The notes beneath the pieces were generated by a model, which made no database searches, was not told where the DNA came from, and saw nothing but the letters and a program-made list of their open reading frames with translations. Shown here one piece after another: positions 40,021-48,522 of a stretch of DNA of 64,000 bases. The position numbers were made by a program, and so were the translations under genes. Positions within the stretch are counted from its first letter, which is position 1. Every line of letters starts with the position of its first letter. The stretch comes from Phycisphaerae bacterium (lineage in GTDB: Bacteria; Planctomycetota; Phycisphaerae; Phycisphaerales; SM1A02): positions 1-64,000 of the forward strand of contig PAQL01000009.1 of assembly GCA_002709295.1 (NCBI GenBank), read 5' to 3'.

Positions 40021-40575
40021 TCAGACCTGACGGGAGATCCGTCGGAACTGCGAGCCGCTCTGGATCATCACGATCCCGGTGATGAAGAGCTGGACTCCCG
40101 CGAAGATCGCGAAGACGAGTAGGGCCACGGCCGGGAGGAGGAAGATCACGCCACCGACGAGGACGGTCAGGATTCCGCAGATCAGCACCGTCATCCAGTG
40201 TTCACGCCCCCGCATCCCGCAGGCGGCCGCGATCTGCATGCCGCCGCTCACCAGCATGAGGGCTCCGACCACGGTGACCATGAAGGTCGCTGCGAGGGTC
40301 GGGTCGATCAGGAGGACCACGCCCGCGAGGGCGGCGAGGATCGGACCGAGGACCCCGGCGCCACCGCCGTGTTCTCCATGTCCGGAACCGGCGTTCCGGA
40401 TGATGCCGATGACCCCGCCGAGAAGGAGCAGCACGCCGGTGACCTGGGTGAACGCGGCCACCGAGGCGAAGGGGGCGACGACCAGCAGGATGCCGCCCAG
40501 GAGCAGCAACACGCCCTCGAACACCGAGAGGTTCCCGGTGGTCCTGAGCACTTCGGCGGAGCGTACGTCGGTCAT
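40021..40575 (-). CDS. HdeD-like (DUF308) membrane protein
   Basis: Six hydrophobic segments, GVLLLLGGILLVVAPF, ALAGVVLLIDPTLA pattern. Confidence 0.8.
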   Translation of the reverse strand: MTDVRSAEVLRTTGNLSVFEGVLLLLGGILLVVAPFASVAAFTQVTGVLLLLGGVIGIIRNAGSGHGEHGGGAGVLGPILAALAGVVLLIDPTLAATFMVTVVGALMLVSGGMQIAAACGMRGREHWMTVLICGILTVLVGGVIFLLPAVALLVFAIFAGVQLFITGIVMIQSGSQFRRISRQV

Positions 40576-40666
40576 GTCTTCTCCCGTGGAAGAGGTGCGG
40601 GGGCGAGGCCAGCGAATGCTACCGCAACCGCGACATCCGGTCCCCTGCGCCCGGTAGCATCCGGAC

Positions 40667-41974
40667 GTGTCCGACGAACCATCGAGTCTCCGGATCCAGG
40701 AACGACTGGCTGCGTGGCGGTATCTCGCCTCCGGCGAGGCGACGTCGCTCGTCGGCGATGCGGACGCGGCCCTGGATGGGGGGCTCGAGGTCGGCGATCT
40801 CGCCCGATTGCGTCGTCGACATCCCGACGAGCCGGTGAACGAGGCGCTGGAACTGGTTCAGGCTCGACGCAAGGCGCAGGGACGACTGGACGGAGTGGAT
40901 CGACTCCTGCTCGATCGACATGGCTCCGAGCAGGCCACCGGCAGCGTGGTCGCGAACTGGAAGGCCCGACGATTCGGCGGGGCTTCGGTGATCGATCTCT
41001 GTTCGGGGATCGGAGGGGATTCGATCGCCCTCGCGGCCCGCGGTCCCTGTCGCGCGGTGGATCGGGATCCGGTCCGGGCGTTCATGACCTCCGTCAATGC
41101 GGGCATCGAGGGCATCGTCGGTGATGTCCGGGAGATCGAGGTCTCGAACGACCTGGTCCACATCGATCCGGCGCGGCGGGACGAGTCGACCGGTCGGCGC
41201 CACTGGCGACTGGAGGATCTCTCGCCCGATCCGGAGGTCATCCGCTCGATCGCGGGACGGGCGTCGGGGGCGGCGATCAAGCTCGGTCCGGGGCTGCCTC
41301 GTCCCTTCCCGGTCCTTCACGAACGACAGTCGGTCTCGATCGTGTCCGAGGGCGGGCGACTCGTGCAGGCCGTGGTGTGGACCGGCAGTCTGGCGGGAGA
41401 CCGTTCGGTCGAGGCCGTTGATCTTCCCTCCGGCGACGAGATCGCCGGTGAACCGGAGGAGATGCCGACCGGAGGCGCCGAACGGCTTTCGCCCGGTGCC
41501 GTCGAGCCGGGGAGGGAGCCGGTGCTCGTGCAGTTCCACCCTGCGGTGGAGCGGGCCTCCCTGGGGCCGACGGCATGGAGGCGCCGGTTCGGGGACGCCG
41601 AGCTGCTCGAGCCGGCGGTGGGCCTCGGCATCGGAGTGACCCGAGGGGAGGAGATCGCCTCGTCGGCGCGAGGCTCCTCCCGATGGATCCGACTCACCGG
41701 GGTCCGGGCCATCGAACGTCCCCGGCTGGACGAGGTGGAGAAGGCGGTGGTCGGACTGATCGGAGACGGTCCTCCTCCGAATCGGGTCGTGGTGCGAACC
41801 CGGGCCTCGGCGGTGGATGCCGATGCCTGGACCCGGCGACTGGCGCGTCTGGCCGATCCCTCGACCCCGGGTGAGGTCGTGGAGATCCACGGGATCCGGA
41901 TCGGACGTCGGATCGCGGTGATGATCGGAAGTCCGCTCGTCGGACCCGGTCAGGAGTCGGCGGGGGCGTCGTAG
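40667..41974 (+). CDS. THUMP-like class I SAM-dependent methyltransferase
   Basis: VIDLCSGIGGDSIALAARG motif I, VDRDPVRAFMTSVNA, VHIDPARRDESTGRRHWRLEDLSPD. Confidence 0.85.
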   Translation: MSDEPSSLRIQERLAAWRYLASGEATSLVGDADAALDGGLEVGDLARLRRRHPDEPVNEALELVQARRKAQGRLDGVDRLLLDRHGSEQATGSVVANWKARRFGGASVIDLCSGIGGDSIALAARGPCRAVDRDPVRAFMTSVNAGIEGIVGDVREIEVSNDLVHIDPARRDESTGRRHWRLEDLSPDPEVIRSIAGRASGAAIKLGPGLPRPFPVLHERQSVSIVSEGGRLVQAVVWTGSLAGDRSVEAVDLPSGDEIAGEPEEMPTGGAERLSPGAVEPGREPVLVQFHPAVERASLGPTAWRRRFGDAELLEPAVGLGIGVTRGEEIASSARGSSRWIRLTGVRAIERPRLDEVEKAVVGLIGDGPPPNRVVVRTRASAVDADAWTRRLARLADPSTPGEVVEIHGIRIGRRIAVMIGSPLVGPGQESAGAS

Positions 41975-42888
41975 ACCAGGCGAAGCGATGCCACGCCCGC
42001 ATCAAGGATGTCGAGCAGGTCGCCGGACTCCGGGGGGGCGCCGCCGGGATCGAACACCACGCCTTGCAGACCCTTCGCTCCGACCAGCTCCTCGTTCGCG
42101 GGAATCGGCGGGCCTTCCCAGATGAACCAGGCGGCCGGTTGCGAGGCGAGGACGGAATCGAGTTCCCTGATCGCGTCATCGTCGGGTTCGCGACGGGGTT
42201 CGAAGTGCACCGACACGCCGTTCATGCGATAGCGGCGCTGCAGATACTGAAAGACGGGGTGACTGAACACCACGGGGGTGGTGGGTCTGGTGTTGACCGC
42301 CTGCTCCATGCCGGCGGACCGGAGGAGCAGTTCCCGACGCAGGGCCCCGAAGTTCGATTGGAACGCGTCCTGCTCGTTCGGAAGAAGCTCGGCGAGCGCT
42401 CCGCGGACCGCGTCGGCCTGCTTGATGGCCAGATCGGGATCGAGCCAGGTGTGGGTCGCGGTTCCGGTGTGGGAGTGGCTGCCGTCGGGACCGTGGGAGT
42501 GGACCCGGCTCCTGACCTCGATCAGCCGATCCTTGAAACCTGCACTGGTGTCCACGATCGCCCCCGGAGAGAGGCTGACGGTCTCGAGCCAGGGTTCGTA
42601 TCCCGCCCCGTTGAGCACCACCAGGTCGGCGGAGTTCATCTCGGCGACCTCGTCCGCGGTCGGTTGCCAGGTTCCCGGATCGACCCCATCGGGGACGATC
42701 CATTCGATGGTGACCCGATCACCGGCGATGCGCTCGATGAAGAACATCATCGGGTAGTTGGTCGGCACCACCGTGGGGATGCGGTTAGGGGCGGCCGCAT
42801 CCGGCCCGGACTCCGAATCGCACGCGACTGGAGCAAGCAGGGTGGGCAGGAGAAGAACGAAGAGGGCGACACGTCGGTCGATTCGCAT
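41950..42888 (-). CDS. Metal (zinc-type) ABC transporter substrate-binding lipoprotein
   Basis: Lipobox LLAPVACDS; NYPMMFFIERIAGDRVTI, His-rich loop HSHGPDGSHSHTGTATHTWLDPDLAI, VFSHPVFQYLQRRY. Confidence 0.9.
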   Translation of the reverse strand: MRIDRRVALFVLLLPTLLAPVACDSESGPDAAAPNRIPTVVPTNYPMMFFIERIAGDRVTIEWIVPDGVDPGTWQPTADEVAEMNSADLVVLNGAGYEPWLETVSLSPGAIVDTSAGFKDRLIEVRSRVHSHGPDGSHSHTGTATHTWLDPDLAIKQADAVRGALAELLPNEQDAFQSNFGALRRELLLRSAGMEQAVNTRPTTPVVFSHPVFQYLQRRYRMNGVSVHFEPRREPDDDAIRELDSVLASQPAAWFIWEGPPIPANEELVGAKGLQGVVFDPGGAPPESGDLLDILDAGVASLRLVYDAPADS

Positions 42889-42951
42889 CGATGGAGCTCC
42901 TGGATCTGATTCTGTACCGTATCACCGACCCCGTGTCTCCGGATCCCAACC

Positions 42952-43644
42952 ATGCTCAGGCTCGAAGGCATCCGATTCGACTATCCCGCTCCTCGCGACG
43001 GTGAAGCCTCCTTCAGGCTCGAACTTCCGTCGCTGGAGCTGTCCGGAGGTCGGTCGATGGCGATCATCGGTCCCAGCGGATGTGGGAAGACGACGTTGCT
43101 GCGGCTGGCCTCGGGGATCCTGGCCCCCGACACCGGCGAGGTCGAACTCGACGGCCATCGCTTCGACCGGCTCGGCGCCGACGCGCGTCGTCGCCTTCGT
43201 CTCGCGAGGATCGGCATCGTGTTTCAGGACTTCAGGCTCCTCGATCATCTGGATGTGATCGGAAACGTGCTGCTGCCGTTCCGTCTGGGGGCGGGTGACC
43301 TGAATCGCGAGGCCCGGGCGTACGCGTCCGGACTGCTGGAGAGGCTGGGCATCGGGCATCTCGCCCACCGACCGGTCACCCGTCTCAGTCAGGGGGAACG
43401 ACAGAGGACCGCGATCTGCCGGGCCCTGGTGACCCGGCCCGGTCTGGTGCTCGCCGACGAGCCCACCGGAAATCTGGATCCCAGAAACAAGCGTGTGATC
43501 CTCGATGAACTTCTCGAGGCGGCTCGCGATCGGGAGGCCGCGGTGCTCGCGGTGACCCATGATCACGATCTGCTCGATGCCTTCGACGAGGTCGTGGATC
43601 TCGGTGCCGTGGTCTCGAACTCCGGGAACGAGGTGGCTTCGTGA
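42952..43644 (+). CDS. ABC transporter ATP-binding protein
   Basis: GPSGCGKTTLL Walker A, LSQGERQRTAICRAL signature, LVLADEPTGNLDPRN Walker B (LolD/FtsE-like class). Confidence 0.95.
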   Translation: MLRLEGIRFDYPAPRDGEASFRLELPSLELSGGRSMAIIGPSGCGKTTLLRLASGILAPDTGEVELDGHRFDRLGADARRRLRLARIGIVFQDFRLLDHLDVIGNVLLPFRLGAGDLNREARAYASGLLERLGIGHLAHRPVTRLSQGERQRTAICRALVTRPGLVLADEPTGNLDPRNKRVILDELLEAARDREAAVLAVTHDHDLLDAFDEVVDLGAVVSNSGNEVAS

Positions 43645-44840
43645 GCGGCATGGCATCCGGAATCGGTCATGCGATCCACCTCGCGGTCCGGCACCTTCGT
43701 CACCACGCGGGACGAAGCGTGCTGATCGTCCTCGCCCTCTCGCTGGTCGGTTTCCTGCCGATCGCGGTCGATGGCGTGGTCGACGCGGGGGGACGGGCGT
43801 TGCGGGCGAGAGCCGCGGACACGCCCCTGGTGGCGGGTGCGGAGGGCGCTCCCATCGACCTGGTGCTGGCCGCCCTGTACTTCCGCAAGCCGCCGGACCG
43901 GACCATGACCCTCGGATCGCTGGAGGCTCTCGCCACCGGTGAACTCGCGACCGCCATACCGATCGTGATGGGGGACCGGGTGAAGAAGTCGCCGCTGGTC
44001 GGAGTCGATCCGGCCTACCGGGACTTCCGCGGGCTTCGTGTGGGAGACGGTCGATGGTTCGCGGTCGCCGGAGAGTGCGTGCTCGGAGCCGAAGTCGCGC
44101 GGCGATGGGGGATCTCCGTCGATGACCGGATCATCACCGAACCCCGGGAGATGTTCGATCTGGCCGGGGCCTATCCGTTGAGGATGAGGGTGGTGGGGGT
44201 CCTCGAACCGAGCGGCAGCGCCGACGACGGCGTGGTCTTCGTGTCACCGGCCACCGCCTGGATCGTGCAGGGTCTCGCCCACGGACACGACAAGGTCGAC
44301 GAGGAGGCCGATCCCGAACTGGTGATGGGTCGGACCGACGACGTCGTGATCGTCAGTCCCAAGGTGCGCGAGTTCGTCGAGATCACCGATGAGAACCGGG
44401 CGAGCTTCCACTTCCACGGCAAGCGGGAGGATCGCCCGGTGACCGCGGCGATCCTCGTGCCCCACGACGAACGTTCGGAGACCATCCTGATGGGGCGGGC
44501 GGATGCCGGACTGCTTCCGGTGCAGCTGGTTCGGGCGTCCGAGGTCGTGGACCGGCTTCTGGTCGAGGTCTTTCGGATTCGAAGGATCCTCATGTCGGTG
44601 CTCGGGGTCGTGGCGGTGGCGACCCTGTTGCTGGTGGTCGTGGTACTCGCGCTCTCCATCCGCATCCGTGCGGTCGAGATCGAGACCATGCACCTCATCG
44701 GAGCCTCCCGTCTCCGGGTCGGACTCATCCTCGGCTCCGAGGTCGTGATCCTGATCGGCATCTCCGTCGCGGTGGCCGCGATCGGAGGAATCGTGCTGAC
44801 CGGCGCGATCCCCATGGTCGAGAACCTGCTGATCGGATGA
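43641..44840 (+). CDS. ABC transporter permease, FtsX/MacB class
   Basis: N-terminal TM, periplasmic domain, C-terminal TM cluster; 4-nt overlap with ATPase gene; NRASFHFHGKRED motif. Confidence 0.85.
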   Translation: MSGMASGIGHAIHLAVRHLRHHAGRSVLIVLALSLVGFLPIAVDGVVDAGGRALRARAADTPLVAGAEGAPIDLVLAALYFRKPPDRTMTLGSLEALATGELATAIPIVMGDRVKKSPLVGVDPAYRDFRGLRVGDGRWFAVAGECVLGAEVARRWGISVDDRIITEPREMFDLAGAYPLRMRVVGVLEPSGSADDGVVFVSPATAWIVQGLAHGHDKVDEEADPELVMGRTDDVVIVSPKVREFVEITDENRASFHFHGKREDRPVTAAILVPHDERSETILMGRADAGLLPVQLVRASEVVDRLLVEVFRIRRILMSVLGVVAVATLLLVVVVLALSIRIRAVEIETMHLIGASRLRVGLILGSEVVILIGISVAVAAIGGIVLTGAIPMVENLLIG

Positions 44841-45842
44841 TGGATGTCGGTCCCGCGGTGCTCGGTCCACGGGTTCGATGATCGACACCCGGACCGATTC
44901 GACCACGCCTCCCGCCTCGGCCATCGCCTCGTCGCCGACGCCCAGAAACAGATCGATCCGCCGCTCCCTGATCGCTCCACCGGTGTCGACCGCCATCGCG
45001 ATCATCACCTCGCCGTCGGCTCGATCGACCCTGACCATGCTGCCCAGAGGGATGATCTTCGGGTCGACCGCTACCGAGTGTCGAGGGATCAGCCTCACAC
45101 CGGTCGAGGCCTCCGGCCAGCGATCGGCGGGGATCTCCCGGAAGTAGACGACGCGGTCGTTGTCGAGCATCAGGGACTCGACGAGCAGGGGGTCCATGCG
45201 ATGGAGTCCTCGAATGGTCCCGAGATCCAGTCCCTCGGCGGCGGCGTGACCCTCCTCGATCAGTCGACGACCCAGACTGGTGTAGGGACGTTCGTTGGTC
45301 CGCACCCAGTCCAGGCACATCAGATCACCTTCAGGGGTTCTCAGGGCGACCGAACCGTTGACCTCGGCGAGGTACGCATCGAGACCGTTCGCGACCCAGC
45401 CGATGACCGGAGGTCGCAGGTCCGGATCGGCGGCATACTCGCTCCGGGTCGGCAGCTCGGATGCCGGGATCGAATCGGGCGGGGAGGCCATGATCGGATG
45501 TCGATGGATCTCGTCGGCGACCGGGACCGCCTCGAGAACCGGCGCCGCGTACGCGGTCGCCTCGAATCGGCCGGGAATCTCTCGGAACCCGACGCCCGGC
45601 GGGTTCGGTTCCAGAAGAGCCCGGAATGGATGCGTCTCATGCCAGCTGCGCCAGCGTTCCGCGGACCGGTCTGCGCTTCGTTCCAGTACGAGGATCGAAT
45701 CCGACATCGCTCGGTCCAGCCGATCGTTCTCCGAGGGTGACGTGCAGCCGAGCAGGAGCATGGAGGCCAGCACGACAGTCAGACGCGAACGGCCGGGCCG
45801 GTTCGAATCGTCGACTGCCATCTCGTGCATCGGGGAGCTCAC
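44244..45842 (-). CDS. Lipoprotein with 3D/MltA-type domain; C-terminal third antisense to the ABC permease
   Basis: LLLGCTSPS lipobox; GLDLGTIRGLHRMDPLLVESLMLDNDRVVYFRE, PLGSMVRVDRADGEVMIAMAVDTGGAIRERRIDLFLGVGDEAMAEAG; domain ends near 44860, ORF continues to 44244. Confidence 0.75.
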   Translation of the reverse strand: MSSPMHEMAVDDSNRPGRSRLTVVLASMLLLGCTSPSENDRLDRAMSDSILVLERSADRSAERWRSWHETHPFRALLEPNPPGVGFREIPGRFEATAYAAPVLEAVPVADEIHRHPIMASPPDSIPASELPTRSEYAADPDLRPPVIGWVANGLDAYLAEVNGSVALRTPEGDLMCLDWVRTNERPYTSLGRRLIEEGHAAAEGLDLGTIRGLHRMDPLLVESLMLDNDRVVYFREIPADRWPEASTGVRLIPRHSVAVDPKIIPLGSMVRVDRADGEVMIAMAVDTGGAIRERRIDLFLGVGDEAMAEAGGVVESVRVSIIEPVDRAPRDRHPSSDQQVLDHGDRAGQHDSSDRGHRDGDADQDHDLGAEDESDPETGGSDEVHGLDLDRTDADGEREYHDHQQQGRHRHDPEHRHEDPSNPKDLDQKPVHDLGRPNQLHRKQSGIRPPHQDGLRTFVVGHEDRRGHRAILPLAVEVEARPVLIGDLDELAHLGTDDHDVVGPTHHQFGIGLLVDLVVSVGETLHDPGGGR

Positions 45843-47140
45843 CGGGAGGGCCGTCGCTTCTCACGGATGCCCGCCGCCCCACGGGCCAGATCTCCCAGAC
45901 TCCGGCCGGGGCCGGGGCCGGGGCTGGGTCCGGGGTCGGGCCCGGCGAGGGCGGAGAGGCGTGCGGCCGCGCTCATGGGAGAGATCAGGGCACCGGCGGC
46001 ATCGGCCAGACGCACGCACTCGAGCAGGTCCGAGGGAGATCGCTGCGTCTCCTCGTGATTGACCAGCATGGGGTTCTCCTGGCGGCCGTCGAGCCAGGAG
46101 AGGAAGGACAGCCCCGTCTTGTAGAAGCGGGTGGGATCCTTGAAGATCGCCTGCCCGAGCCGTTCGCAAGGAGCCATGATCCGGTCGTAGCCCTCCCGGT
46201 CGCCGGCGGCCAGACGGCGAAGCGCCAGGGAGGCGGGGTCGGCGATCGCATCGAACACGCCGAGAAGGGCATGACTGAAATCGCCCAGGGGCACCTCGCG
46301 ACCGTCGAACTCCGTGGTCCGGCGGACCTCGGCGACGCCGTCATCCTCTCCGGCGATCAGTCGGCCGAAGTGGAAGTCGTCGCCGGTCAGCATGATCTGG
46401 TCGCGCTCGAGCAGATCGCGGCGGAGGTCCACCTCGAGCCGGTGGTCGAGCATCGAGAGCTTGGCGGCGCGATAGCGCTGGGGATCGTTCCGCATGATCC
46501 GGAGAAAGGAATCACCGGGGAAGTATCCCTCGAGGCTCGGCAGGAACATCGGGCCGAGCCAGTGGACGATCAACGGACCCTCGCCCGCTTCCCGGGCGAT
46601 GTCCGCATACACCTGCACGTAGCCGTCCTCGTCGATACCGAGTTCGCAGAGTCGTGGAATGGGAAGGATCACCGCCACGCCTCCGGCCCGACGGATGACG
46701 TCGATCTGTTCGACCACTCCGTCGACTATCCGCGAGGTCGTCTCCACGGTCTCCAGATGATCGGTGCCGGCTCCGGCGCAGAAGCCCGCCTCGAGGCCGA
46801 GTCCGCCGGTGAGTTCGATCAGGCGTCTGGCGGCCGTCCAGCCGAGGTTGAAACGCTGGGCGGTGTCCATCGCTTCGGCGATGCCCATGCCGGTTCCGCC
46901 GATGCCGCGTCGGATCGCCATCGTGGCGTCCCAGTCCAGGTGCTCCGCGATCTCCTCCGAAGTTCCCGGGGTCTCGACGGAATGGGGCACCCCGGCGTAC
47001 GACGGCTTCATCACCACGTGAGCGGCGGCGTAGCAGAGGCGGGGAAGCGGGGACCGATGGTCGACGTCCCGCCGAAGATCGCTCCAGCGATCGTCGGTCA
47101 GTTCGATCGGACCGATCCGGGTCTGGACCGTCCTGCTCAT
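45839..47140 (-). CDS. DUF993-type (dihydrodipicolinate-synthase-like) protein
   Basis: Start MSRTVQTRIGPIELTDDRW at 47140; MAIRRGIGGTGMGIAEAMDTAQRF, GLEAGFCAGAGTDHL; recognised as DUF993-like from memory. Confidence 0.7.
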   Translation of the reverse strand: MSRTVQTRIGPIELTDDRWSDLRRDVDHRSPLPRLCYAAAHVVMKPSYAGVPHSVETPGTSEEIAEHLDWDATMAIRRGIGGTGMGIAEAMDTAQRFNLGWTAARRLIELTGGLGLEAGFCAGAGTDHLETVETTSRIVDGVVEQIDVIRRAGGVAVILPIPRLCELGIDEDGYVQVYADIAREAGEGPLIVHWLGPMFLPSLEGYFPGDSFLRIMRNDPQRYRAAKLSMLDHRLEVDLRRDLLERDQIMLTGDDFHFGRLIAGEDDGVAEVRRTTEFDGREVPLGDFSHALLGVFDAIADPASLALRRLAAGDREGYDRIMAPCERLGQAIFKDPTRFYKTGLSFLSWLDGRQENPMLVNHEETQRSPSDLLECVRLADAAGALISPMSAAARLSALAGPDPGPSPGPGPGRSLGDLARGAAGIREKRRPSR

Positions 47141-48522
47141 GATCCGGCATCCGTCGCGGGGAGGATGTCCTCGATGAAGCCGGGGCCGTTCTCGACGACG
47201 AACATGGCGAGGAACACGGTGAGCACCACGGTGGCCAGAAGCATGCCGGAGATCCACCAGGTCGCCAGCGGACCGGTGGGCGTGTCGTCACCGAGGTACG
47301 CACGGTTGCGCTGCAGAAGCGTGAATCCGAGGTAGGAGGCCGGCAGGAAGAGGCCGCAGACGATGTTGGTCGGCACCCCGACCCAGGGGGCGATCTCGGA
47401 CCAGTGGATGGCACCGAGGACGCCGATCGCCGGAAGCAGGATGAACACCTTGTGACCGATCGAGTCCTCGCGGATTCCGAAGAGTTTCACACCGGCGAAA
47501 CCCGAGGCCAGCATCTGCATGGTGATCGAGGACAGCGCCATCGCGAGGATCCCCAGCCCGAAGACCCAGAGGCCGATCACCGGTCCGAGTCGGTCGGGCG
47601 AGGCGAAGATCTCCGCCGCCTTGGCGGGGTGGATCTTCGACCCGGTGAAGCCGGCATCCCCGAAGTGGAACACCGAGGCGCTGGCGATCACCATCAGGCT
47701 GACCGCGATGGTGAACGGGATGAACATGCCGAAGACGAGGTCGTACCTCGCCAGTCGACGTTGGGCGCGTCCCCAGCCGTTCTTGCGGAGGGTGTACGGA
47801 TACACGAAGAGCATGTTCGCACCCACCGCGGCCGCGAGTCCGGAGACGATCAGCGTCGTCGAGGCGATCGAGGTTCCGCCGCCGTCCTCGCCGGGCATGG
47901 TCCAGTCGGCGGGTATCGAGGGAATGAAGCCCTTGAGGATCCCGACCGGATCGTGGATGCCGGACTGGACGACCACGATCGCCATCGCCACCACGATGAA
48001 CCAGACCATGGCGGTCAGGATCACCTCGTAGGTCCGGATGAAGGACCTCGCCCGTCCGTGCAGCAGCCCGACCGAGACGCACCAGATCAGGGCGATCAGC
48101 CCGCCCACCCGGGGATCCACGCCGAAGAGCAGGGCGAGCATCGCGGCCGCGAGGGCGTACTGGGCGAACTGCCAGATGATCGAGCTCAGAAGTCCGCCCC
48201 ACGCGAACGCCCATGCGAAGAACGGACTGGCGTGCCGCTTCAGGGCGTCGTAGGGATCGGAGCCGGTGGACAGGGTCTGCCATGCGATGGCGCTCATCAC
48301 GATGATGCCGAGCAGCATCGCGGTCGGTGCCACCCAGAGCAGCTGGTAGCCGAAGGCCGCGCCGCTGAAGAGGGCGGCGAAGGCGCTGCCCCCGCCCAGC
48401 GTCATCGCGGACTGGAGATACCCGGGGCCCATGTGCCGCAGGTAGCCGGCGATGCGTCCGGGGAGCGGGCGGGCATCGAGTTCCGCGAAGTGCAGGACAT
48501 CATCGGCCTTTGAATCCTTCAT
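47137..48522 (-). CDS. Nramp-like transporter
   Basis: GPGYLQSAMTLGGGSAFAALFSGAAFGYQLLWV, about 11 TM segments, 4-nt overlaps on both sides. Confidence 0.8.
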   Translation of the reverse strand: MKDSKADDVLHFAELDARPLPGRIAGYLRHMGPGYLQSAMTLGGGSAFAALFSGAAFGYQLLWVAPTAMLLGIIVMSAIAWQTLSTGSDPYDALKRHASPFFAWAFAWGGLLSSIIWQFAQYALAAAMLALLFGVDPRVGGLIALIWCVSVGLLHGRARSFIRTYEVILTAMVWFIVVAMAIVVVQSGIHDPVGILKGFIPSIPADWTMPGEDGGGTSIASTTLIVSGLAAAVGANMLFVYPYTLRKNGWGRAQRRLARYDLVFGMFIPFTIAVSLMVIASASVFHFGDAGFTGSKIHPAKAAEIFASPDRLGPVIGLWVFGLGILAMALSSITMQMLASGFAGVKLFGIREDSIGHKVFILLPAIGVLGAIHWSEIAPWVGVPTNIVCGLFLPASYLGFTLLQRNRAYLGDDTPTGPLATWWISGMLLATVVLTVFLAMFVVENGPGFIEDILPATDAGS

